Below, piece by piece: positions 51,297 through 62,645 of a stretch of 64,000 bases of DNA. The notes under the pieces are model-generated. The model was not told where the DNA came from and searched no databases. It was given only the letters and a program-made list of their open reading frames with translations. Position 1 is the first letter of the stretch, and each line of letters starts with the position of its first letter. Made by a program: the position numbers and the translations under genes. The stretch is from CAVRQM01 sp963756975 (GTDB taxonomy: Bacteria > Pseudomonadota > Alphaproteobacteria > Acetobacterales > Acetobacteraceae): positions 496,001-560,000 of the forward strand of contig CAVWPS010000001.1 of NCBI GenBank assembly GCA_963756975.1, written 5' to 3'.

Positions 51297-52973
51297 ATGC
51301 TGACCGCGCTGTCGATCCGCGACGTCGTGCTGATCGAGCGGCTCGACCTCTCGTTCGGACCCGGCCTCACCGTGCTGACCGGGGAGACCGGGGCCGGCAA
51401 GTCGATCCTGCTCGACAGCCTGGGCCTCGCACTCGGCGCCCGCGCGGAAGCCGGGCTGGTGCGCGCCGATGCCGCACAGGCGGCGGTGGCCGCGGTGTTC
51501 CAGCCGGCGGCCGACCATCCGGCATGGGCGTTGCTGGCCGATCAGGGCATCGACGCCGACGGCGAGGTCGTGCTGCGCCGGGTGCTGTCGCGCGAGGGCC
51601 GCAGCCGGGCATTCGCGAACGACGCGCCGATCGGGGCCGGGCTGCTGCGCCGGCTCGGGGCCATGCTGGTCGAGGTGCAGGGCCAGCACGACCAGATGGG
51701 GCTGGCGGACGCCGCCACCCACACCGGGCTGCTGGACGGGTTCGGCGTCGATCCGGCGCTGCGGGGTGCCGTGGCACGGGCGCATGGCGGCTGGCGCGCG
51801 AGCGAACGCGCACTCGCGGCGGCGCGGGCCGAGATCGCGGCGGCCGAGCGCGAGGAGGATTTCCTGCGCCATGCATCGGCCGAGCTGACGACGCTCGCCC
51901 CGGAACCGGGCGAGGAGACCGCGCTTGCCGCCGAGCGGCAGCGGCTGCAGCAGACCGAGCGCCGGGCGGAGACGATCGCGACGGCGCTGTCCGATCTGGC
52001 ACCGCAATCGGGGCGCAACCGCACCGCCGGACCGGCCGCCGCGTTGCGCTCGGCGGCACGAACGCTGGCGCGGCTGACGACACCGGAGCCGGCCGAGACC
52101 GAGGCGATCGCGGCGCTGGAGCGGGCCGAGGAGGCGCTGGCCGAGGCCGAGACGCTGCTGTCGCGGATCGCCGGATCGTCCGACATGGACCCGCGCGTGC
52201 TGGAGCGGACGGAGGAGCGGCTATTCGCGCTCCGGGCGGCGGCGCGCAAGTTCGACGTGCCGGTGACCGGGCTGACCGAGTTGCGCGACACGCTGATCGC
52301 GCGGCTGGCGGCGCTGGAGACCGGCTCCGGCCGGGTCGCGGCGCTGGCGGCGGAGGCCGAGGCGGCGCGCGTCGCGTTCGCCGCCGCTTGTGCCGAGTTG
52401 TCGGCCGTGCGGAAAACGGCGGCGGCGGCGCTGGACCGGGCCGTCGCGATCGAGCTGCCGCCGTTGCGGCTGGACCGCGCGCGGTTCGTGACCGAGCTGA
52501 TGCCGCTGGAGCCTGCCCAGTGGGGCGCGGAGGGTGCCGAGGCCGCGCGGTTCCTGATCGCGACCAACCCCGGCCAGCAACCCGGACCGCTCGGCCGCGT
52601 CGCATCGGGTGGCGAGTTGAGCCGGCTGATGCTGGCGCTGGAGGTGGTCTTGTCGGGTGGCTCGACGGTATCGACCCTGGTGTTCGACGAGGTGGATAGC
52701 GGCGTCGGCGGCGCCACGGCGGCCGCGGTCGGCGAGCGGCTCGCGCGCGTGGCCGAGGGCGTGCAGGTGCTGCTGGTGACCCACTCGCCGCAGGTCGCCG
52801 CCCGTGGCGACGCGCACCTGCGGGTCAGCAAGCTGACCGCCGGCGGGCGCGCGCAAACCCATATCGAGGCGCTGGTCGGGCATCACCGGCGCGAGGAAAT
52901 CGCCAGAATGCTGGCCGGGGAGACGGTGACGGAGGCGGCGCGGGCGGCGGCCGACGTCCTGTTGGGCGCTTGA
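51297..52973 (+). CDS. recN: DNA repair protein RecN
   Basis: A 558-aa SMC-like ATPase for double-strand-break repair. Walker A LTGETGAGKSILLDSLGLALG at the N-terminus, VEVQGQHDQMGLAD, a long Ala/Glu-rich coiled coil (residues about 160-370), and the C-terminal signature ASGGELSRLMLALEVVL with Walker B LVFDEVDSGVGGATA. ATG 51297. The stop overlaps the ligA TTG (TTGA). Confidence 0.95.
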   Translation: MLTALSIRDVVLIERLDLSFGPGLTVLTGETGAGKSILLDSLGLALGARAEAGLVRADAAQAAVAAVFQPAADHPAWALLADQGIDADGEVVLRRVLSREGRSRAFANDAPIGAGLLRRLGAMLVEVQGQHDQMGLADAATHTGLLDGFGVDPALRGAVARAHGGWRASERALAAARAEIAAAEREEDFLRHASAELTTLAPEPGEETALAAERQRLQQTERRAETIATALSDLAPQSGRNRTAGPAAALRSAARTLARLTTPEPAETEAIAALERAEEALAEAETLLSRIAGSSDMDPRVLERTEERLFALRAAARKFDVPVTGLTELRDTLIARLAALETGSGRVAALAAEAEAARVAFAAACAELSAVRKTAAAALDRAVAIELPPLRLDRARFVTELMPLEPAQWGAEGAEAARFLIATNPGQQPGPLGRVASGGELSRLMLALEVVLSGGSTVSTLVFDEVDSGVGGATAAAVGERLARVAEGVQVLLVTHSPQVAARGDAHLRVSKLTAGGRAQTHIEALVGHHRREEIARMLAGETVTEAARAAADVLLGA

Positions 52974-55036
52974 AGAAGCCGACGCCGAAAGCCGAGTTCA
53001 CGCGGCTGACGGCGGAGATCGCGCGCCATGACGAGGCGTACCACGGCCGGGACGCACCGACGGTCACGGACGCGGAATACGATGCGCTGCGGCGGCGGCT
53101 GGCCGAATTGCAGGCCGCCCACCCCGAGTTTTCGGGCGCGCACGGGGTCGGTGCGAAGCCGGCCCAGGGGTTCGCCAAGCACGCGCACGGCACGCCGATG
53201 CTGTCGCTCGGCAACGCGTTCGACGCGGCCGAATTCGCCGAGTTCGTGGCCGGCATTTCGCGGTTCCTGGGACCGTCCGCCCCGGCGGCGCTGGCGATGG
53301 TGGCCGAGCCGAAGATCGACGGGCTGTCCATCTCGCTGACCTACGAGGACGGCGCGCTGGTCGCGGCGACCACGCGGGGCGACGGCGCGGTCGGCGAGGA
53401 CGTGACGGCGAACGCGCGCGTCATCCCGGCCATCCCGCAGCGCCTCGAGGGCAAGGCTCCGGCGCGGATCGAAATCCGGGGCGAAGTGTTCATGACGAAG
53501 GCCGACTTCCTCGCGCTCAACGCGGCGCAGGAGGCGGCGGGCGACCGGCTGTTCGCCAACCCGCGCAACGCGGCGGCCGGCAGCCTGCGCCAGCTCGACA
53601 CCAGGGTGACGGCCGGACGGACGCTGGAGCTGTTCGCCTATGCGCAGGGCGATGCGAGCGAGGCGGTGGCGGCGACGCATCACGGCTACCTCGAACGGCT
53701 GGCCGCGTGGGGGTTCGTGGTCAACCCGCTATCGGAACGCCTCGCCTCCCCGGCCGACGCGGAGGCGTTCCAGGCGAAGATGGCGGCCGGGCGGGCCGAG
53801 CTGCCCTACGACATCGACGGGGTCGTCTACAAAGTCGACGACCTGTCGCTCCAGCGCCGGCTCGGGTTTTCCGGCCGGGAGCCGCGCTGGGCGGTGGCGT
53901 GGAAGTTTCCCGCCGAACAGGCGACGACCATCCTCGACGACATCCTGATCCAGGTCGGCCGCACCGGATCGCTGACGCCGGTCGCGGCCCTGCGCCCGGT
54001 CAATGTCGGCGGCGTGCTGGTGACGCGCGCCACCCTGCACAACGAGGACGAGATCGCGCGCAAGGATTTGCGGATCGGCGACACGGTGTTCCTGCAGCGC
54101 GCCGGCGACGTGATCCCGCAAATCCTCGGCCCGGTGCTCGACCGCCGCCCGGCCGACGCCGTGCCGTTCGTGTTTCCCGACATCTGTCCCGCCTGCGGCA
54201 GTGCGGCCATCCGCCCGGCCGACGAGGTGGTGCGCCGCTGCACCGCCGGCTTGCTGTGCCCGGCCCAGGTCGAGGAGCGGCTGGCCCACATGGTCGCGCG
54301 CGGCGCGCTCGACATCGACGGCCTCGGCGGGCGCACCATCGCCGAGTTCATGCGGGCCGGCCTGCTGACCGCGCCTGCCGACATCTTTCGCCTCGGCGCG
54401 CACGAGGAACAGATCGCGGCGCGGGACGGCTGGGGCGACGCGTCCGCCAGAAACCTGGTCGCCTCGATCGAGCGGCGGCGGACGCAGATCCTGTCGCGAT
54501 TCCTGTTCGGCCTCGGGATCAGGCGCATCGGCGAGCAGAACGCCCGCCTGCTCGCCCGCCATTACGGCACCTACGATATGTGGCGCGCCGCGATGCCCGA
54601 CGCGGTGGCCGAGGGTTCGCCGGCGCGGGCGGAACTCGACACCATCCTCGGCATCGGGCCGGCGATCGCTGCGGAGCTGGCGGCGTTCTTCGCCGAGCCG
54701 CGCAACGTCGCCATCCTCGACGACCTGGCGGCCGAGCTGACGATCGTGCCCGACCCGGTGCGGGCCGCCGCCGACGGGAAGCTCGCGGGCAAGCTGATCG
54801 TGTTCACCGGGACGCTGTCGCGGGTCACGCGGCAGGAGGCGAAGGCGATGGCGGAGCGGCTCGGCGCACGGGTCGGCGAGAGCGTCAGCGGCAAGACGGA
54901 CTTGGTGGTGGTCGGCGCCGACGCGGGCTCGAAAGCGAAACGCGCGAGCGAGCTGGGGATCGCGACCGCGACCGAGGCGGAGTGGCTTGCGATGGCGGAA
55001 TCCGGCGGAAACCCGGCCGAATCCGGCGAAGCTTAA
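52970..55036 (+). CDS. ligA: NAD-dependent DNA ligase LigA
   Basis: Joins nicks in replication and repair; 688 aa. Domain Ia (YHGRDAPTVTDAEYDALRRRL), adenylation domain with the nucleophilic Lys in AEPKIDGLSISLTY, GEVFM, WAVAWKFPAEQ and OB fold, zinc finger with four Cys (CPACG and RRCTAGLLCPAQ), HhH repeats (LDIDGLGGRTI, LFGLGIRRIGEQNA) and a C-terminal BRCT domain (about 605-680, LIVFTGTLSRVTRQEAKAMAE). The start is TTG 52970, overlapping recN. Confidence 0.96.
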   Translation: MKKPTPKAEFTRLTAEIARHDEAYHGRDAPTVTDAEYDALRRRLAELQAAHPEFSGAHGVGAKPAQGFAKHAHGTPMLSLGNAFDAAEFAEFVAGISRFLGPSAPAALAMVAEPKIDGLSISLTYEDGALVAATTRGDGAVGEDVTANARVIPAIPQRLEGKAPARIEIRGEVFMTKADFLALNAAQEAAGDRLFANPRNAAAGSLRQLDTRVTAGRTLELFAYAQGDASEAVAATHHGYLERLAAWGFVVNPLSERLASPADAEAFQAKMAAGRAELPYDIDGVVYKVDDLSLQRRLGFSGREPRWAVAWKFPAEQATTILDDILIQVGRTGSLTPVAALRPVNVGGVLVTRATLHNEDEIARKDLRIGDTVFLQRAGDVIPQILGPVLDRRPADAVPFVFPDICPACGSAAIRPADEVVRRCTAGLLCPAQVEERLAHMVARGALDIDGLGGRTIAEFMRAGLLTAPADIFRLGAHEEQIAARDGWGDASARNLVASIERRRTQILSRFLFGLGIRRIGEQNARLLARHYGTYDMWRAAMPDAVAEGSPARAELDTILGIGPAIAAELAAFFAEPRNVAILDDLAAELTIVPDPVRAAADGKLAGKLIVFTGTLSRVTRQEAKAMAERLGARVGESVSGKTDLVVVGADAGSKAKRASELGIATATEAEWLAMAESGGNPAESGEA

Positions 55037-55058
55037 CACGATGCCGAAATGAGGTCTT

Positions 55059-55077
55059 GGAACCAGGTTATGGTTCC
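55059..55077. promoter_or_regulatory. Inverted repeat upstream of the orphan response regulator
   Basis: GGAACC-AGGTTAT-GGTTCC in the 127-base gap between ligA and the response-regulator gene, about 87 bases before the latter's ATG. It could be an operator for the regulator or part of a weak terminator for ligA; there is no T run, which favours the former. The rest of the gap shows nothing I can identify. Confidence 0.35.
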
Positions 55078-55163
55078 TCAGTTATGATCGCATCGATGAC
55101 AGGTGTTCAGCCCAGGATGGCGAGACGATCGGCGGCAGGCTGGGGCAGCTCAGTCCAGCAGGC

Positions 55164-55934
55164 ATGAGTCGTGCGGTCAGAGCCGAGCGCGCCGCGTTGC
55201 GGGTTCTGATTGTCGAAGACATGGCGTCGGTCGCGGGATTGCTGGACGCGACGCTGCGCGCGGACGGCATGGACCCGGTCGTATCGGCGACCGGCAGCGA
55301 CGCCCTGATGCGCAAACTCCGGTTCCAGCCCGACGTGGTCCTGATCGACCTCGGCCTGCCGGACATCGACGGTCTGGACCTGGTGCGGCGGTTCGCCCAG
55401 GACGGTGATTGCGGGCTGATCGTGGTGACCGCCAACGACGCGGAGGTCGTGCGGGTCGCGATGCTGGACGCCGGGGCGGACGACTACCTCGTCAAGCCCG
55501 TGGCGCTGCGCGAGCTGGTGGCGCGAATCCGGGCCGTGCACCGGCGCTCGGTTCGCGTCGAGGCGCCGGTCCAATCGATCCGCGGCCCCCGGATCGTGCT
55601 CGACGCGGCGCATCGCTGTCTGTCCGGCCCGAGCCGCATCGTGACCCCGCTCACGGAGGCGGAGTTCCTCGTGCTGGCGTGCTTGCTGGAGGCGGCGGGG
55701 GCCCCGGTGTCGCGCGACCACCTCGGCCGCGCCGCCTTGAAACGCAGTGTCGGCGAGGATGACCGAAGCGTCGATCAACTGGTCCTGAAGCTGCGACGGA
55801 AGATGGCGATGCACGGCGTGACCGGCCGGGCGATCCTGTCGACCCGCGGCCTCGGCTACGTGTTGCCGGAGCCGCTGCGGTTCGTGGTCAACTCGCCGGT
55901 CCAGATCGCGGCCGCGATGGGCGCGCCGCGCTGA
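55164..55934 (+). CDS. OmpR-family response regulator, orphan
   Basis: A 256-aa regulator: receiver (about residues 12-125) with VLIVEDMASVAG, phospho-acceptor Asp in VLIDLGLPDIDG and Lys in DDYLVKPVALREL, then a winged-helix DNA-binding domain (about 150-240) with LTEAEFLVLACLLEAAGAPVS, SVDQLVLKLRRKM and ILSTRGLGYVLPEP. No histidine kinase is adjacent; the nearest, at 47.6 kb, belongs to another operon. Convergent with argJ, whose stop lies 8 bases away. Confidence 0.9.
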   Translation: MSRAVRAERAALRVLIVEDMASVAGLLDATLRADGMDPVVSATGSDALMRKLRFQPDVVLIDLGLPDIDGLDLVRRFAQDGDCGLIVVTANDAEVVRVAMLDAGADDYLVKPVALRELVARIRAVHRRSVRVEAPVQSIRGPRIVLDAAHRCLSGPSRIVTPLTEAEFLVLACLLEAAGAPVSRDHLGRAALKRSVGEDDRSVDQLVLKLRRKMAMHGVTGRAILSTRGLGYVLPEPLRFVVNSPVQIAAAMGAPR

Positions 55935-55942
55935 TCTAGGCG

Positions 55943-57181
55943 CTACGAGCGATACGACCCGTTGATGTCGATGTAGCCGTGCGTCAGGTCGCAGGTCCAA
56001 ACCCGCGCCCGTCCGGTGCCGAGGCCGAGGTCGACCGAAATCTCGATCTCCTGGCCCGCCATGTGCGCGACCACCGGGGCCTCGTCGTAGCCGGCGACGA
56101 CCGTGCCGGCGCGGGCCATCCAGACGCCGCCGACGCCGACCGAGAGCCGGTCCCGGTCGGCCGGTTCGCCCGCCTTGCCGACCGCCATCACGATCCGGCC
56201 CCAGTTCGCGTCGCCGCCCGCAATCGCCGTCTTGACCAGCGGGGAGTTCGCGACCGCCATCGCCACCCGCCGCGCCGACTTGGCCGACGTGGCACCGGCG
56301 ACGTCGATCCGGACCAGCTTGGTGGCACCCTCGCCGTCGCGGACCACCATCAGGGCGAGGTCGAGCAGCAGCGCCTCGAACGCGTCCCGGAAATCTTTCA
56401 ACAGCGCTGGCGGGCTGTCGACGGTGACCGGCGGATGGGTCGCCTGGCCGGTGGCGAACAGCAACACCGTGTCGGACGTGGACGTGTCGCTGTCGACGGT
56501 GATGCAGTTGAACGAGCGATCGACCGCGCGCGACAGCAGGCCCTGCAGCACGAGCGGCGGCAGGGCCGCGTCGGTGGTCACGAAGCACAGCATCGTCGCC
56601 ATGTCGGGTGCGACCATGCCGCTGCCCTTGCAGAAGCCGCTGATCCGCACCGTCTGGCCGCCGATCGTGGTGGTGCGGGTGGCAGCCTTGGCGAACGTGT
56701 CGGTGGTCATGATGGCGCGCACCGAAGCCGGCCATCCGGTCTCGCTCAGGTCACGATACAGGGCGGGCAGCGCGTCGACGATGCGGCCGACCGGCAACTG
56801 CTCGCCGATCACACCGGTGGAGGCGACGAACACTTCCCGGTCGCCGCAGCCGATCAGGCCGGCGACGGCGCGGGCGGTCGCGGCGACGGCCTCGGCTCCG
56901 GCCCGGCCGGTGAAGACGTTGGCGTTGCCGGCGTTCACGATCAGTGCGCGGGCCGAGCCGCCGGTCAGCGCCTCGCGGTCCCAGTCGACCGGCGCGCCGG
57001 GGCAGCGGTTGCGGGTGAACACGCCCGCGACCGTCGTGCCGGGGGCGAATTCGGCCAGCATGACGTCGTCGCGGCCCTTGTAGCGGATGCCGGCCGCGAT
57101 GGTGGACAGCCGCACGCCGGCGACCGGAGGCAGCTCCGGCAAATCGACCGCCAGCGGTGAGCGCGGGGCCGGTGCTGCCAT
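55943..57181 (-). CDS. argJ: Arginine biosynthesis bifunctional protein ArgJ
   Basis: Ornithine/glutamate N-acetyltransferase that recycles acetyl groups in arginine synthesis; 412 aa. GVFTRNRCPGAPVDWDREAL, IVNAGNANVFTGRAG, FVASTGVIGEQLPVGRIVDAL, MTTDTFAK and GFCKGSGMVAPDMATMLCFVT are present. The precursor self-cleaves before Thr of MATML into alpha and beta chains. The C-terminal DLTHGYIDINGSYRS is typical. ATG 57181, 4 bases after the parvulin stop, so cotranscribed with it. Confidence 0.95.
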   Translation of the reverse strand: MAAPAPRSPLAVDLPELPPVAGVRLSTIAAGIRYKGRDDVMLAEFAPGTTVAGVFTRNRCPGAPVDWDREALTGGSARALIVNAGNANVFTGRAGAEAVAATARAVAGLIGCGDREVFVASTGVIGEQLPVGRIVDALPALYRDLSETGWPASVRAIMTTDTFAKAATRTTTIGGQTVRISGFCKGSGMVAPDMATMLCFVTTDAALPPLVLQGLLSRAVDRSFNCITVDSDTSTSDTVLLFATGQATHPPVTVDSPPALLKDFRDAFEALLLDLALMVVRDGEGATKLVRIDVAGATSAKSARRVAMAVANSPLVKTAIAGGDANWGRIVMAVGKAGEPADRDRLSVGVGGVWMARAGTVVAGYDEAPVVAHMAGQEIEISVDLGLGTGRARVWTCDLTHGYIDINGSYRS

Positions 57182-57185
57182 GGTC

Positions 57186-58164
57186 TTAAGGCGTCGCGGG
57201 AGCGGGGGTGGCCGTTGCGGCCGCCGGCGGCGGGGTCGCGGTGTCGGTCGGGCTCGCGGGCTTGCCGTCGGGTCCCATCTTGACGATCGTGACGCTGGCG
57301 CGGGCCGCCTTCACCTCGGCCTGCACCGCATCCTGGATCATGCTCTGGCGAAGCTGTTCGCGCGCCTGCTCGAACGTCGGCGCGGCGGCGGTGCGGTGGC
57401 CGAGCGTCTGGATGACGTGCCAGCCGTACTGGGTCTGCACCGGCGTCTGGGTGATCCCGTTATCGGGCAGCGCGAACGCGGCCACGGCGAACGCGGGCAG
57501 CATGTCGCCCTTCTTGAACCAGCCGAGGTCGCCGCCGTCGGCCGCACCCGGATCGGTGCTGTTGGCCTTCGCCAGCGCCACGAAGTCGCCGCCCTTGTTG
57601 AGCTGCGCGATCAGGTCCTTCGCCTTCGCCTCGTCCTTCACCAGGATGTGGCGGGCATGCACCTCCGCCTCGCCCGGCTTGCCGGCGACCGTGCTGTCAT
57701 AGCGTGCCTTCACCGCGTCCTCGGTGACCTGCGGGCCGACGGTGCGGCTGATCAGGGCATTCTGCAGGGTCTGGTCGGCCGAGCGCGCCATCGCGGCCTT
57801 CACGGTCGGGTCCTGATCGAGCTTCTCGGCGTGGGCGAGCTTCAGCAGGGCCGCGCGATCGACGAGCTGATCGACCAGCATCGGGATCAGCACGGCGGGC
57901 GGCAGCTGCTTGTATTCGTCGGGCACGCCGGCGGCGGCGGCGCGGACGTCGCTCATGCGGATTTCGGTGGTGTCGACCTTCGCGACCACCGGGTCGGCCG
58001 GCGGGGTCGCCGGGGCGGCGGCAGGGGCCGGAGCAGCGGCGGGCCGGAGCAGCCGGGGCCGGAGCAGCCGGGGCTGGTGCCGCCGGAGTCGCCGTCTGGG
58101 CCATGGCGGGCAGTGCGAGGGTGGCCGCGACCAGGCTGGACGCGAGGAACGATACGTGGCGCAT
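57186..58164 (-). CDS. Parvulin-type periplasmic peptidyl-prolyl isomerase, +1 shift after the signal peptide
   Basis: A SurA/PrsA-like folding factor. ATG 58164 gives a signal peptide (MRHVSFLASSLVAATLALPA, then MAQ) and an Ala/Pro repeat. At the CCC run (plus-strand GGG 58041-58043) the frame shifts one base and continues with AADPVVAKVDTTEIRMSDV-type residues, an N-terminal helical domain, and the parvulin domain HARHILVKDEAKAKDLIAQL, GGDLGWFKKGDMLPAFAVAAF, VQTQYGWHVIQTLG, ending in a Pro/Ala/Thr-rich tail. Dropping one base gives 325 aa. Without the shift the isomerase would lack a signal peptide. It lies divergent to secA. Confidence 0.88.
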
Positions 58165-58242
58165 GGACGCGTCCTTGGGATATGTCGGCTTGGGGCGGCG
58201 GGGTTATGGCGGAACCCTCATGCATCGGCAAGCCGCGCCGCG

Positions 58243-58271
58243 TTGACCGGCCCTGCCCCGGTCCTTATCTC
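58243..58271 (+). promoter_or_regulatory. Candidate secA promoter
   Basis: TTGACC (58243-58248), 17 bases, TATCTC (58266-58271), 66 bases before the secA ATG in the 173-base divergent gap with the parvulin gene. Good -35 and moderate -10 match. Confidence 0.45.
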
Positions 58272-58337
58272 CACCCCGATCCTTTCCGCTACCGATCCGC
58301 GGTCCATCGGCCGCGACCCGCTCACAAGGCACCCTTT

Positions 58338-61037
<2,700 letters not shown>

Positions 61038-61049
61038 CGGACGCCTTTC

Positions 61050-62639
61050 GTGCGTCGCGTCTGGCCGATCTGGGCCGCGATCTTCCTGGGGGTCGCGGCC
61101 TGCGTGGCCGTGATCCTCGACGAGGCCAGCCACGGCACCGCACTCGGCTTCGTCGACGGGGTGATGAACTCCGACACGTTGTGGCCCGCGTCGTTCTTCT
61201 GGGACGTGACCACGCGGGCCGACGGATGGCGCGGCCATAGCCTGTCGCGGCTGCCGAGCCTGATCCCCGACCTCGCGGTGTGGGGCACGTTCCTGGCAAT
61301 CACGCACTCGGTCCGCTGGACGGTGCTGCTGTACGCCGTCGCCCAGTATTCGGCGTTCGTCGCGATCGGCGGCTGGCTGGCCGCACGGCTCGCGGGGCGC
61401 GCCTGGGTGGTCGGCACGACGGCGGTGTTCGCCGTGACGGCCATCGTGATCGCGCTGGCGCTGGCCCGGATCGGCGGCCGGATCATGGTGTTCAGCGCGC
61501 TGCTGCCGATCATCCATGTCGGCCCGATGCTGCTGGCCCTTCTCGCGGCATCGCTGGCCGCACGGTTCAGCGCCGGGGTCAGGTCGGCGTGGGCCATCGT
61601 CGGCGTGTCGATGACGGTGTTCCTCTCGGACCAGCTGCTGCTGATCGAGTTCGTCCTGCCGCTGCTGTTCGCGTCCGTCGTGCTGTGCGCCGTGGGCCGG
61701 ATGCGGCCGTCGCGGCTGATGGGCAATGCGATCGCCGTGTTTTGCGGCATGCTGGTCGGCCTGATCCTGTTCAACCGGCTCCGGCATGCCGGGGTGCAGG
61801 TCGATCACACACCGGAAATGACGGTCGAGGTGATCCTCGCCTCGGCGCGCAAATTCCTCGCCGACATCCCGCATGTCGTGGCCGACGTGCCGATCTTTTC
61901 GGCGGTCGTGGCGGTTGCGGCACTGGCGTTCGCCGGCCTCGGCGTCTGGATTGTCGTCCGCGTCACGCGGCTGCCGGCACGCCTCGCGGCCGACGACGAG
62001 CGGCTGTTCCTGTGGTTGTTCGCGGCCGGGACGCTCGCGGGCGACCTCGTGTTCGCCGCCTGCTTCTACGACAACGCGCAGAGCCTGCGATATTGGGTGG
62101 CGCTGTGGGCCTGGGGCGTCGTGGCGCTCGCCGCCGCGGCCCTTCGCGTGCCCGGAGCCGCCTACGCGACGGCCCCGGTGGCGGCGCTGACCGCCGGTGT
62201 CGCGGTGTTCGAGTTCGCCGTCGTCGATCGCGGCTCGGTCGGGCTGCTGCACTGGGATCAGGACGTCGCCGCCTGCGTGCGCGCCGAGCGCGGGCCGCTC
62301 GATCTGCACGCGGGGCTCGCGCAATACTGGATCGCCCGGCCGGCGGAGGTGGCGCTGCGCTGGTCGACGCAGATCGACCAGATCACGCAGATCGGGCTGG
62401 CGTATCCGTGGAACAGCGACGCGAAGTGGTTCCGGGAGTCGTTCGCCGATCCGTCGCGGCCGCCGGTCTACGATTTCATCGTCATGCGCAATCTGGACCC
62501 GGACGGGATTCTCGCCCGCTACGGCAAGCCGGATCAGGTCGTTCCGTGCGCGGACACGGCGATCTGGGTCTACCATGACCGTTCGGCGATCTACCCGAAG
62601 CTCGCCGCGACGCTGCCGCCCGAACCGGCGCCGCATTAG
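61050..62639 (+). CDS. Polytopic membrane protein, first of two tandem paralogs
   Basis: 529 aa, GTG start at 61050, 12 bases after secA. About ten hydrophobic spans in the first 390 residues and a soluble C-terminal part of about 110 residues (CVRAERGPLDLHAGLAQYWIA, RPAEVALRWSTQIDQITQIGL, ending near the C-terminus with AIWVYHDRSAIYP). An early extracytoplasmic loop carries SDTLWPASFFWDVTTRADGW, acidic residues after the first span, as in GT-C glycosyltransferases and other polyprenyl-linked sugar transferases. I do not recognise a named family; surface-glycan modification is a guess. The next gene encodes a close relative. Confidence 0.72.
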   Translation: MRRVWPIWAAIFLGVAACVAVILDEASHGTALGFVDGVMNSDTLWPASFFWDVTTRADGWRGHSLSRLPSLIPDLAVWGTFLAITHSVRWTVLLYAVAQYSAFVAIGGWLAARLAGRAWVVGTTAVFAVTAIVIALALARIGGRIMVFSALLPIIHVGPMLLALLAASLAARFSAGVRSAWAIVGVSMTVFLSDQLLLIEFVLPLLFASVVLCAVGRMRPSRLMGNAIAVFCGMLVGLILFNRLRHAGVQVDHTPEMTVEVILASARKFLADIPHVVADVPIFSAVVAVAALAFAGLGVWIVVRVTRLPARLAADDERLFLWLFAAGTLAGDLVFAACFYDNAQSLRYWVALWAWGVVALAAAALRVPGAAYATAPVAALTAGVAVFEFAVVDRGSVGLLHWDQDVAACVRAERGPLDLHAGLAQYWIARPAEVALRWSTQIDQITQIGLAYPWNSDAKWFRESFADPSRPPVYDFIVMRNLDPDGILARYGKPDQVVPCADTAIWVYHDRSAIYPKLAATLPPEPAPH

Positions 62640-62645
62640 CCTGCC

